This document shows, piece by piece, positions 1 to 6,973 of a stretch of 64,000 nt of DNA. Each line of letters starts with the position of its first letter. Position 1 is the first letter of the stretch. This DNA is from Candidatus Sulfopaludibacter sp. SbA3 (GTDB taxonomy: Bacteria; Acidobacteriota; Terriglobia; Bryobacterales; Bryobacteraceae): positions 210,688 through 274,687 of the forward strand of contig CAMDCN010000011.1 of the NCBI GenBank assembly GCA_945890485.1. The letters are read 5' to 3'. A program made the position numbers and the translations under genes. The notes below the pieces were generated by a model. That model was not told where the DNA came from and did no database searches. It saw only the letters and a list, made by a program, of their open reading frames with translations.

Positions 1-141
1 GCGCAAGAGGCCACCAATCTTCGTGAGCAGATCACCCGCCAGAAGTTCCGCGCCGTCGACGGCTACCTCACCGTACCGCAGGAGCCCGGCCTCGGCATCG
101 ATCTCGACGAAGACGCCGTCAGCCGCCTCCGTATTCTCTGA
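1..141 (+). CDS. Mandelate racemase/muconate lactonizing (enolase superfamily) enzyme, C-terminal fragment
   Basis: Only the last 46 codons lie in the window; the 5' part is off the left edge. The frame reads AQEATNLREQ and then DGYLTVPQEPGLGIDLDED before the stop. The run 'G-[YF]-L-x-[VP]-P-x-x-PGLG-[IL]-x-[IL]-D' is the usual C-terminal signature of enolase-superfamily sugar-acid dehydratases and racemases, where it closes the capping domain. A second, complete member of the superfamily lies near the other end of the window and has a closely similar ending (PDKPGLGLDIDD). The substrate cannot be deduced from this fragment. The family call rests on the C-terminal motif alone. Confidence 0.7.
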   Translation, partial: AQEATNLREQITRQKFRAVDGYLTVPQEPGLGIDLDEDAVSRLRIL

Positions 142-194
142 GGGTTACTTTTGTGAGAGATTTGTGCGGACAGACGCACTACCCGGTATAACTT

Positions 195-509
195 ATGGCT
201 GTCACTAAGCCTCGCAACCGGTTGGTTAACTTCCGGGTCAGCGAAGAAGAATTCCAAAACCTGCGTGAAGCTTGCCTGTCAGGCGGAGCCCGCAGCATCT
301 CTGATTTCGCACGGTCGGCGGTGCTCAACACCTTCGGCAGTTCCGGCGAAGTGGGGGGCCAACTGAAGATCCGACTCTCCACCATCGATCAAAAGATGGA
401 TGAGCTGGACTCCAGTCTACGAACACTGCTCGGGCGATTAAGCTCCGCGGTGCCGCAGGCGACCCTCGACGTGCATGAGGAGCGCCTGCTGCAGCAACAG
501 CATTCTTAG
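195..509 (+). CDS. Small ribbon-helix-helix-like protein
   Basis: This predicts a 104-residue soluble protein. The first 45 residues (NRLVNFRVSEEEFQNLREA, then SISDFARSAVL) have the beta-strand/helix/helix rhythm of CopG/MobC-type ribbon-helix-helix DNA-binding domains. The C-terminal half (from KIRLSTIDQKMDELDSSL) looks like a coiled coil that could mediate multimerisation. A DNA-binding or regulatory role is inference from the fold pattern. There is no Shine-Dalgarno sequence, and a TATAAC hexamer at 187-192 sits only 2 nt before the ATG, so either the promoter is slightly offset or translation starts at the TTG at 222. Its end overlaps the end of the convergent MFS gene by 4 bp. No relaxase or plasmid gene is nearby. 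Confidence 0.65.
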   Translation: MAVTKPRNRLVNFRVSEEEFQNLREACLSGGARSISDFARSAVLNTFGSSGEVGGQLKIRLSTIDQKMDELDSSLRTLLGRLSSAVPQATLDVHEERLLQQQHS

Positions 510-1783
510 GCAAATACCGGCTTGGGCTCGGGCGCGGGAGCGCGCTCGGGCACCAGCAGTTGCGTGGGGTCGATCCGCGTGAAGAAAAACGCGCTGATCA
601 ACAGCATACAAGCCAACGGCAGCAACGCCTTGTTGTAATCGCCACCCATCCAGCCGACCAGATAGCCGAACAGCACGGAGCTCGAAAAGCTGCCGAGCTG
701 GCCGGCCATATTCATGCTGCCGCTCACCGCGCCAGAGTACTTCTTGCCGATGTCCATGCACACCGCCCACGACACCGGCAGCATACAGTCCATGCAGCCG
801 TAGCCGAGCGCCAGGCACACAACGGCCACCTGCTTGTCGGCCACTTGGGTGCAGATGATCATGAACATCCCGGCCAATGCCAAACCGGTAGCGCCGATGA
901 CGCGGCGGCCGAACTTCAAGCCGCGAGTTTTCACTAGGCGGTCGCTCAGCCATCCGCCGAAAAGATTGCCGCACGCCCCGACGATAAACGGCAGTGTCGA
1001 CCAGAGCTTCATCTCGTCTTCACTGAAGCCGCGGCCGCGCTGCAGATAGGTGTGCAGCCAACTGAGATAAAAGTACGAACCCCAGCAATAGGTGTGGTAC
1101 ATCAGCAGCAGATAGCGGAAGTTCGGCGATTTCAGCACTTCGCGCCAGGGCAGCGAATGATGCGCCTCGGCCACTTTGGGAGTGCCGATGTGGAGGAGTT
1201 CCTCTTCCGTGATGCCGGCCTTGTCGCGCGGGTTATCGCGGAAGTAGAACCACCACACGATGCACCAAACGACGCCGATTGCGCCGAAGATGTAGAACGT
1301 AGCGCGCCAACCGTAGGCGATCTGAATTGGGACTACGATGAGCGGCGATAGGGCGCCGCCGATACGGGAGGCCATCCACGTCACGCCGACCGCGCGAGCC
1401 CGTTCTTGCGCGGGGAACCAGCGGGAGACGGTGGCGGCGATATTGGGATAGGCGCCGGCCTCGCCCGCGCCGAACAGGAACCGAACGCCGAGCAGCAAAC
1501 CGTAGCTGGAAACTGCACCGGTCATGGCGGTAAAGGCCGACCACCACAACACGATACGGGTAAGAATATTGCGCGGGCCATATTTGTCGCCCCAGACCCC
1601 GGCGGGGATCTCAAACGCGGCGTAGGAGATGGTGAAGGCGCCGACCACCCAGCCCCACATTTCGGGCGTAATCAGGAGTTCATCCTGCATGCGCTTGCCA
1701 GCCACGGAGATACAAACGCGATCCAGGTAAGTGATGATCGACAGCATGAACAGCAAGCCGAGCATCCGATAGCGATAAGGCAT
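506..1783 (-). CDS. MFS transporter, anion:cation symporter (ACS)-type
   Basis: This is a 425-residue inner-membrane protein with about 12 hydrophobic segments. The N-terminal helix pair (LSIITYLDRVCISVAG) and the loop WGDKYGPRNILT are typical of the ACS family (hexuronate, glucarate and sialate-type uptake). FLFGAGEAGAYPN at about residues 105-117 is the conserved TM4 region of these sugar-acid carriers. A role in uptake of an organic anion or sugar acid is family knowledge; the substrate is unknown. Sugar-acid uptake would fit the neighbouring enolase-superfamily fragment. The gene diverges from the secreted-protein gene starting at 1832, with 48 bp between them. A second ACS-type carrier is at about 50.1-51.3 kb. 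Confidence 0.9.
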   Translation of the reverse strand: MPYRYRMLGLLFMLSIITYLDRVCISVAGKRMQDELLITPEMWGWVVGAFTISYAAFEIPAGVWGDKYGPRNILTRIVLWWSAFTAMTGAVSSYGLLLGVRFLFGAGEAGAYPNIAATVSRWFPAQERARAVGVTWMASRIGGALSPLIVVPIQIAYGWRATFYIFGAIGVVWCIVWWFYFRDNPRDKAGITEEELLHIGTPKVAEAHHSLPWREVLKSPNFRYLLLMYHTYCWGSYFYLSWLHTYLQRGRGFSEDEMKLWSTLPFIVGACGNLFGGWLSDRLVKTRGLKFGRRVIGATGLALAGMFMIICTQVADKQVAVVCLALGYGCMDCMLPVSWAVCMDIGKKYSGAVSGSMNMAGQLGSFSSSVLFGYLVGWMGGDYNKALLPLACMLLISAFFFTRIDPTQLLVPERAPAPEPKPVFA

Positions 1784-1797
1784 AGGTTCGCTATTCT

Positions 1798-1825
1798 TTC
1801 ACAACTTCGGGCTGCCCGGTATGAT
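1798..1825 (+). promoter_or_regulatory. Promoter for the 1832 gene
   Basis: TTCACA (1798-1803, 5 of 6 to the -35 consensus), a 16-bp spacer, then TATGAT (1820-1825, 5 of 6 to the -10 consensus). Transcription would begin at about 1832, which is the A of the start codon, so the mRNA is predicted to be leaderless. Confidence 0.65.
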
Positions 1826-1831
1826 GGGAGT

Positions 1832-2518
1832 ATGCAAAAGTTCGTAATTGCGTTGTTGTTTTCCGGTGTCTCGCTTTTCGCGCAGCTTGGCGCTGTGCAA
1901 ATTGTCCCTGTTGAAATCGCGGTGCCCTTCGGTACGGCTGCCGGGAAGTTGGTCCTACACGACGGCTATGCTGTGTTCCTCGATGACGAGAAGCCCGAGT
2001 CTTCGTTCGCCGTCGCTCGAATGGACATGACTGGATTCGCTACCGAGGCCGGCATGATGAATGCTCTCTTCAAGAAGAACTTCCGCGATCGCGCAGGAGA
2101 AAAGAATCGTCTCAGCCTGCGGGCCGTGCGGCCAGAAGACGCCGACACCTTGCAGCGTTGGTTCTCGGCGCCTCCCACGACTCCGGCTGTGTCGAACGGC
2201 ACAGGTGCGGCGAAGCCTGGCGACACCCCGATCGAATTCAAACTCGAAGTGCAGCAAAAGAAGCGCTTTGGCAAGAACCAGAAGGGACGTTTGATGCTCG
2301 CTGGCACCCAGTTGATCTTTGAATCGATCGATGATCCGAGCAGCTCCCGCCGCTGGGAGTTAAAGGAGATCAAGTCGCTCGAAAACAAGAACCCGTACGA
2401 GCTCCGCGTGGAGCCGTTCACGGGCGATGACTACCGGTTCGAGTTTGTGGGCACGCCCATTGAGGCCGCCCAGTACAAGTCGCTCGTGGATAAGGTCACC
2501 GCCGCGCGCGTCAACTAG
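1832..2518 (+). CDS. Secreted protein of unknown function with a PH/GRAM-like C-terminus
   Basis: This predicts 228 residues with a clear signal peptide (MQKFVIALLFSGVSLFAQ). The ATG at 1832 was chosen because it begins the signal peptide and lies exactly where the promoter predicts transcription to start; the open frame extends upstream but has no coding character there. From about residue 135 the pattern EFKLEVQQKKRFG, KGRLMLAGTQLIFES, RRWELKEIKSL and YRFEF resembles the strand order of GRAM/PH-like domains. That is inference from pattern only. The middle (about 115-135) is a Pro/Thr/Gly-rich linker. Its 3' end overlaps the convergent hydrolase by 8 bp. No function can be assigned. Confidence 0.8.
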   Translation: MQKFVIALLFSGVSLFAQLGAVQIVPVEIAVPFGTAAGKLVLHDGYAVFLDDEKPESSFAVARMDMTGFATEAGMMNALFKKNFRDRAGEKNRLSLRAVRPEDADTLQRWFSAPPTTPAVSNGTGAAKPGDTPIEFKLEVQQKKRFGKNQKGRLMLAGTQLIFESIDDPSSSRRWELKEIKSLENKNPYELRVEPFTGDDYRFEFVGTPIEAAQYKSLVDKVTAARVN

Positions 2519-3659
2519 TCAGCGCTTTCTTGAGGAAAGGGATACCGCGGCCGCCATGGAAGCTATGTTCCCCGGGGAACACCTCATGGCCGACGCGGTC
2601 CCCGGCTTCGAAAGTGCTATAGATCGCTTGCAGCGCTTGGAAGCACTGCCGGCTGGCTTCCACCGGGAAGATATCGTCCTTGTCGCCGGACTCCATGAAC
2701 AGCGGCCGTGGCGCAATCAGCCCCGCGACGTCGGACATCTCGGCCCACTGCAGAATCCCCGGCACGTAGTTGTCGATGCAGTGCGCCAGCGAGAGAATCG
2801 AGTCCCGGAAACTATTCAGATAGCCGCTCACCATGGCTGCGCGAATGCGGGGTTCGACGGCGGCGGCAAACGTCGTGCAGGTGCCGCCTCCGCTGATGCC
2901 CATGCAGCCCACGCGCTTGGCATCCAACTCCGTCCGCGTCTCGATCCAGTCGATCGTCCGCATGATGTCATAAACGCGCCAGGCGATCATCGTCTCGCCG
3001 AACAGCAGCGCCGCGCCTGCCGTTGGCTGGCACGCGGAATTGCCCAGCCCGCGCTTCTTCGTCCGGGCATCGCGCCGGCAGCCAAAGGCGATGGGCTCGA
3101 CGGCAATGGCAGCCATTCCCGCCTCGACCGCTTGAATCGCGAAGTCATGTTGATAGCCGGCCTTGTCGAACCGGGGCTGCCCCTTGGCATCAATGCCGAC
3201 AATGTCGTCCACACCGCGCCCGTGGCCCGGAACGCAGATCACGACCGGGACCGGCCCCTTGGCGTTCAGCGGCGTCAGCAGGTAGCCCAGCGACATCATG
3301 CCGGGACGCGTTTCTATGACGAACTTCTCCCGGCGATACGTCGGGAAGGTCTTGGTCTCGAGCGTCTGAGGAGCCAGCGGCGTCCGCGTCGACGGGAAGC
3401 CTCCGAGCAGTTCGACGATCTTCGGGCGCAGCTTCTTCTGCCAAGCCTCCGCCGCCTTGCGGTTCGTTGCCCGGAACTGCAGCTTGCGCGGCATCTCGTT
3501 GTACCGCTGCAACGTCCAGTCCACCGGGTCAAACTTCGCCATCGGCAGCTTGGATTCCAAGCCGTCGAGCGCCCCGGTGTAAGGGGTCTCCGCCGCCTCA
3601 GCCACCGACGCCGTAAAGAGCGCCGCGGCGCCTAGTTGTCTCCGCGTGAATTTCGCCAT
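2511..3659 (-). CDS. Tat-exported alpha/beta hydrolase (acetyl xylan esterase/dienelactone-hydrolase-like)
   Basis: A 382-residue exported hydrolase. The N-terminus has a twin-arginine signal (FTRRQLGAAALF) followed by an Ala-rich hydrophobic stretch. The core carries VVICVPGHGRG (oxyanion region), the nucleophile elbow GISGGGT at about residue 253, the acid region MESGDKDDIFP and the histidine region GEHSFHGG. Together these give the Ser-Asp-His order of the family. Large Abhydrolase_7-type members are esterases acting on plant-polymer or glycan side chains. The exact substrate here is unknown. The leader position relative to a TATCAT hexamer suggests a leaderless mRNA. Confidence 0.9.
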   Translation of the reverse strand: MAKFTRRQLGAAALFTASVAEAAETPYTGALDGLESKLPMAKFDPVDWTLQRYNEMPRKLQFRATNRKAAEAWQKKLRPKIVELLGGFPSTRTPLAPQTLETKTFPTYRREKFVIETRPGMMSLGYLLTPLNAKGPVPVVICVPGHGRGVDDIVGIDAKGQPRFDKAGYQHDFAIQAVEAGMAAIAVEPIAFGCRRDARTKKRGLGNSACQPTAGAALLFGETMIAWRVYDIMRTIDWIETRTELDAKRVGCMGISGGGTCTTFAAAVEPRIRAAMVSGYLNSFRDSILSLAHCIDNYVPGILQWAEMSDVAGLIAPRPLFMESGDKDDIFPVEASRQCFQALQAIYSTFEAGDRVGHEVFPGEHSFHGGRGIPFLKKALTS

Positions 3660-3665
3660 GCGGAG

Positions 3666-3671
3666 ATGATA
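3666..3671 (-). promoter_or_regulatory. -10 element (TATCAT) of the exported hydrolase gene
   Basis: On the minus strand TATCAT ends 6 nt before the ATG at 3659, so transcription would start at the A of the start codon. No good -35 is visible at 16-18 bp. Confidence 0.45.
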
Positions 3672-3674
3672 ACG

Positions 3675-3791
3675 CTATTCGTCCTTGCCTTCCGATTTGC
3701 CTTTCAGCCAATCGACCCAAGCGGTGGGCGGCGTCACTAACAGGGTGATCAGCAAGACTCCCAAGAGAGTCAAGCCCATGATGATGTACAT
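3675..3791 (-). CDS. Very small single-span membrane protein downstream of the CpaF-type ATPase
   Basis: A 38-codon frame starts 2 nt after the ATPase stop codon (TAG-GT-ATG), so it could be translated by coupling. It reads MYIIMGLTLLGVLLITLLV, then a short tail with TAWVDWLKGKSEGKDE. That is one clean transmembrane helix of about 18 residues followed by a charged amphipathic C-terminus, a normal layout for a small membrane protein. It could be an accessory to the ATPase. It is too short for confident coding statistics. The promoter hexamer of the next gene lies just beyond its stop. Confidence 0.45.
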   Translation of the reverse strand: MYIIMGLTLLGVLLITLLVTPPTAWVDWLKGKSEGKDE

Positions 3792-3793
3792 AC

Positions 3794-5224
3794 CTATAGG
3801 TTAACGTCCATCACCTCGTCAAAGATACCCTCCGGTAATTTGATGCCGTTAATGCGCAGTCGCTCGAGAATGCGTGGCTGCCGGTTGAAGCAGCGGAACC
3901 GGCCTTGCACCTTGCCCGCTTCGCTCAGCCCCACTCGCTCAAACGCGAACACATCCTGCACTTCAATCTGGTCGCCCTCCAGGCCAATCACTTCGGAAAT
4001 GTTGATGATCTTACGCGAACCATCCTGCAGGCGGGTCACCTGCACCACCATCTTGATGGCGCTCGCCAACTGCTGCTGAATCACTCTCGTCGGAATCTGC
4101 AACTCGGCCATCAGGATCATCGCTTCCAATCGCGAGAAAGCGTCCTTCGGCGTGTTGGCGTGGATGGTCGTCATCGATCCTTCGACGCCGGTATTCATTG
4201 CCTGCAGCATGTCGAGCGCCTCCGGGCCGCGGCACTCGCCAACCACGATTCGGTCAGGCCGCATGCGGAGCGCGGTGCGTACGAGAACCCGCTGGTTGAT
4301 GCCGCCCTCCTTATTGAGGTTCGTCGGCCGGGTTTCGAACTTCACCAGGTGCCGCTGCTGCAGTTGCAGTTCTGCCGTGTCTTCAATCGTGACGATTCGC
4401 TCGTCTTCCGGAATGAAACGCGAAAGCGCGTTCAGCGTCGTGGTCTTGCCGGAACCGGTGCCGCCGGAGATCAGAATCGTGGTCTTGGCCTGCACGCACG
4501 CCGCCAGGAACTGCAGCATGGCGGGCATGATGGTCTGATAGGCCACCATCTCATCGCTCGTGATGACGTGGCGGCCGAAGCGGCGGATGGAGAGCGAAGG
4601 CCCATCGAGCGAGAGCGGCGAGATGATCGCGTTGACGCGCGATCCATCCTTCAACCGGGCGTCGACGATCGGTTGGGCTTCATCGACGCGCCGCCCGACT
4701 TGCGCCACGATCTTCTCGATGATGTGGAGCAGGTGGGCGTTGTCCTTGAACCGGACCGGCGTCCGTTGCAGCTTGCCCTGCCGCTCGATGAAGACCTTGT
4801 CGTAGCCGTTCACCAGGATGTCGGAGATCGAAGGCTCTTTCAGCAACGGTTCCAGCGGCCCCAGGCCGAGCACCTCGTCGAGAACTTCTTCAACGATCCG
4901 ATTCTGCTCCGCCGTCGTCATCGGGACGCGCTCTTCGTCGAGCAGGCGCTCCACCACGCGGCCAATCTCGCTCCGGATGCGATCTTTCGGAATCGACGAC
5001 ACCTGATCGAGATTCAACACGCCGATCAGCTTTCGATGGATCTCGCTCTTGATCTCGAACATTCGGTCTGCCGAGCGCGCACTGCCGGGCATCGTCGCCA
5101 CCGGGCGCTCCCGGTTCGGCGTTGGCTTTTCCATCGCGGCCTTTGTCGCGCTGGCTTTCGCCGCCATCAATGCGGCCAGACTGGGCCGCGCAGGCTTGGG
5201 CGGGAGTTGCGGATCGGTCGACAT
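3794..5224 (-). CDS. cpaF: CpaF/TadA-type secretion ATPase
   Basis: A 476-residue cytoplasmic ATPase of the type II/IV secretion superfamily, CpaF branch, which powers Flp/Tad pilus assembly. Residues 1-60 are a low-complexity Pro/Ala linker. The N-terminal domain (about 70-240) contains LDEVLGLGPLEPLL and ISDILVNG. The motor domain has Walker A GGTGSGKTT (about 254-262), the Asp box region RIVTIEDTAEL, the Walker B-like RPDRIVVGECRGPEA and the His box MTTIHANTP. All are intact. No other tad/cpa gene (pilin, prepilin peptidase, TadB/C, secretin) is in the window, so it is an orphan here. The only linked gene is a 38-codon membrane ORF 2 nt downstream. Confidence 0.95.
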   Translation of the reverse strand: MSTDPQLPPKPARPSLAALMAAKASATKAAMEKPTPNRERPVATMPGSARSADRMFEIKSEIHRKLIGVLNLDQVSSIPKDRIRSEIGRVVERLLDEERVPMTTAEQNRIVEEVLDEVLGLGPLEPLLKEPSISDILVNGYDKVFIERQGKLQRTPVRFKDNAHLLHIIEKIVAQVGRRVDEAQPIVDARLKDGSRVNAIISPLSLDGPSLSIRRFGRHVITSDEMVAYQTIMPAMLQFLAACVQAKTTILISGGTGSGKTTTLNALSRFIPEDERIVTIEDTAELQLQQRHLVKFETRPTNLNKEGGINQRVLVRTALRMRPDRIVVGECRGPEALDMLQAMNTGVEGSMTTIHANTPKDAFSRLEAMILMAELQIPTRVIQQQLASAIKMVVQVTRLQDGSRKIINISEVIGLEGDQIEVQDVFAFERVGLSEAGKVQGRFRCFNRQPRILERLRINGIKLPEGIFDEVMDVNL

Positions 5225-5259
5225 AAGGCAGGAGTTGAAACTAGTGTACCCTTACCCAA

Positions 5260-5556
5260 ATGAGTCAGAAAATTGATGTCGTCGCCCACATTGAGGCGCT
5301 GCCGGGTGAAGAGGCGCTGGTGCGGGAGGTCCTCGAAAGCTACATTGCCCCCACGCGATTGGAAGACGGCTGCATTCGCTACGATCTCTTCGTCGATCAA
5401 AGCAATCCGTGCAAGTTCACGTTTATCGAGGAGTGGGCTTCCATTGAAGCGTTGCAAAAACACTCGCAATCGCCGCATCTTGCCGCAGGACGGCCCCGCG
5501 TCGCCGGAAAGCTGGCGGGGCCAAACTGGGTGCAGATTCTGGACCGCGTCGGCTAA
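5260..5556 (+). CDS. Antibiotic biosynthesis monooxygenase (ABM)-fold protein
   Basis: A 98-residue ferredoxin-like dimeric alpha+beta barrel protein. It has the family pattern IDVVAHIEALPGEEALVRE, CIRYDLFVDQSNP, FIEEWASIEALQKH and SPHL, as in YgiN-type quinol monooxygenases. These are small cytoplasmic enzymes that oxidise quinols or polyketides without cofactors; the substrate here is unknown. TACCCT (5247-5252) ends 7 nt before the ATG, so the transcript may be leaderless. The 35-bp space to the divergent ATPase is all the room both promoters have. Its stop shares a CTAA with the stop of the convergent DUF1501 gene. Confidence 0.88.
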   Translation: MSQKIDVVAHIEALPGEEALVREVLESYIAPTRLEDGCIRYDLFVDQSNPCKFTFIEEWASIEALQKHSQSPHLAAGRPRVAGKLAGPNWVQILDRVG

Positions 5557-6971
5557 GCCAGCATCGCCTTCACCACGTTGCCATGCACGTCGGTGAGGCG
5601 GAAATCACGGCCCATGTGCCGGTAGGTCAGCTTGGTATGGTCGAAACCGAGGCAGTGGAGCATGGTGGCCTGCAGATCATGCACGGCCACTTTGTCCCGG
5701 GTGATGGTGAAGCCGAGTTCGTCGGTTTCGCCAATCACCTGGCCGCCCTTGATGCCGCCGCCAGCCAGCCACATGGAATAGCCGTTCGGGTGATGGTCGC
5801 GCCCGGCGTTTTCCGGGTCGGATGTATTCCGGATCTCGGAGATTGGCGTCCGGCCAAACTCGCCGCCCCAAACGACCAGCGTCTCGTCGAGCAAGCCGCG
5901 CTGCTTCAAATCCTTGAGTAGCGCCGCCACGGGCTGATCGGTGGCCTGCGTCTTCTTTTTCAGGGAGCTATTCAGGTTCGTGTGCGTGTCCCACGATGCG
6001 TCCATCATCAAAACGAACCGGACGCCGCGTTCCACCATTCGCCGGGCCAACAGGGCGTTGGTGGCGTACTGGTTCGTGGGTTCCTTTCCGATGCCGTACA
6101 TCTCCATCGTCTCCTTCGACTCCTTCGAGAAGTCGAGAAGTTCGGGTGCGGAAGTCTGCATCCGGTAGGCGAGTTCGTAGCTCTGAATGCGAGCGGCGAT
6201 CTCGGGGTCGCCAACATCGGCGAGGTGCGCTTCGTTGAGTTCCTTGATCGCGTCCAGCCCGGCCCGCTGCGTCGCGGGGCTGATGCCTTCGGGGTTCGAC
6301 AGATAGAGAATCGGCTCGCCGCCGCTGCGGAACTGGGTTCCCTGATAGGTGGACGGCAGGAAGCCGCTCATAAAGTTCGAAGCGCCGCCGGAGGTGCCGA
6401 CGCCGCTCGAAAGGACAACGAACCCCGGCAGGTTCTGCGACTCGCTGCCAAGGCCATAGACGCTCCAGGCGCCCATCGTCGGCCGGCCAAACTGAATGGA
6501 ACCCGTAAACAGGAAAAGCTGCCCCGGATGATGGTTTACCGCTTCGGTATGCATCGACCGGACAAGACAGATGTCGTCGGCGAGGTCGTGCATGTGTGGA
6601 ATATAGTCCGACATCATCATGCCGCTCTTGCCGCAGGGCCGGAAAACGCGGGGGCTCGCGAGGGCCGCGGCCGTGGGCTTGGTGAAGGCGAGCTTCAGAT
6701 CCTTGGTGTATTCGGCCGGCAGCGGTTTGCCGTGATATTTGGTCAGGGCCGGCTTGGGGTCGAAGAGATCCATCTGGCTCGGGCCGCCCTCCATGAAGAG
6801 GAAGATCACGCTCTTGGCCTTGCCGGGGAAGTGGGGTTTCTTCGGCGCCAGCGGGTTGGTCGAGGCGGCATAGCCGTCGCGGGCGAGCAGGTCACCGAGG
6901 GCCATGGAGCCAAAGCCGTAGGCCCAATTCTTCAGAAACTGACGGCGGCGGAGAGTGTTGAGGTATTCCAT
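5553..6971 (-). CDS. DUF1501 protein, Tat-exported (module 1)
   Basis: A 472-residue exported protein of the DUF1501 family, which belongs to the alkaline phosphatase/sulfatase-like fold. The Tat signal RRRQFLKNWAYGFG begins at residue 9. Family landmarks are SVIFLFMEGGPSQMDLFDPKP, a central SVYGLGSESQNLPGF, GVRFVLMMDASWDTH, VVWGGEFGRTP, GRDHHPNGYS and the C-terminal TKLTYRHMGRDFRLTDVHG. The chemistry of DUF1501 proteins is not established. The gene lies 2 bp downstream of a DUF1549/DUF1553 cytochrome, the standard pairing in planctomycetes and acidobacteria, so the two products probably act together outside the cytoplasm. Confidence 0.92.
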   Translation of the reverse strand: MEYLNTLRRRQFLKNWAYGFGSMALGDLLARDGYAASTNPLAPKKPHFPGKAKSVIFLFMEGGPSQMDLFDPKPALTKYHGKPLPAEYTKDLKLAFTKPTAAALASPRVFRPCGKSGMMMSDYIPHMHDLADDICLVRSMHTEAVNHHPGQLFLFTGSIQFGRPTMGAWSVYGLGSESQNLPGFVVLSSGVGTSGGASNFMSGFLPSTYQGTQFRSGGEPILYLSNPEGISPATQRAGLDAIKELNEAHLADVGDPEIAARIQSYELAYRMQTSAPELLDFSKESKETMEMYGIGKEPTNQYATNALLARRMVERGVRFVLMMDASWDTHTNLNSSLKKKTQATDQPVAALLKDLKQRGLLDETLVVWGGEFGRTPISEIRNTSDPENAGRDHHPNGYSMWLAGGGIKGGQVIGETDELGFTITRDKVAVHDLQATMLHCLGFDHTKLTYRHMGRDFRLTDVHGNVVKAMLA

Positions 6972-6973
6972 GG

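Noticed and set aside
1406..1831. Long upstream extension of the 1832 gene's open frame
   Set aside because: It overlaps the MFS gene antisense, is Arg/Gly/His-rich like shadow frames, and the ATG at 1832 starts a clear signal peptide at the predicted transcription start.
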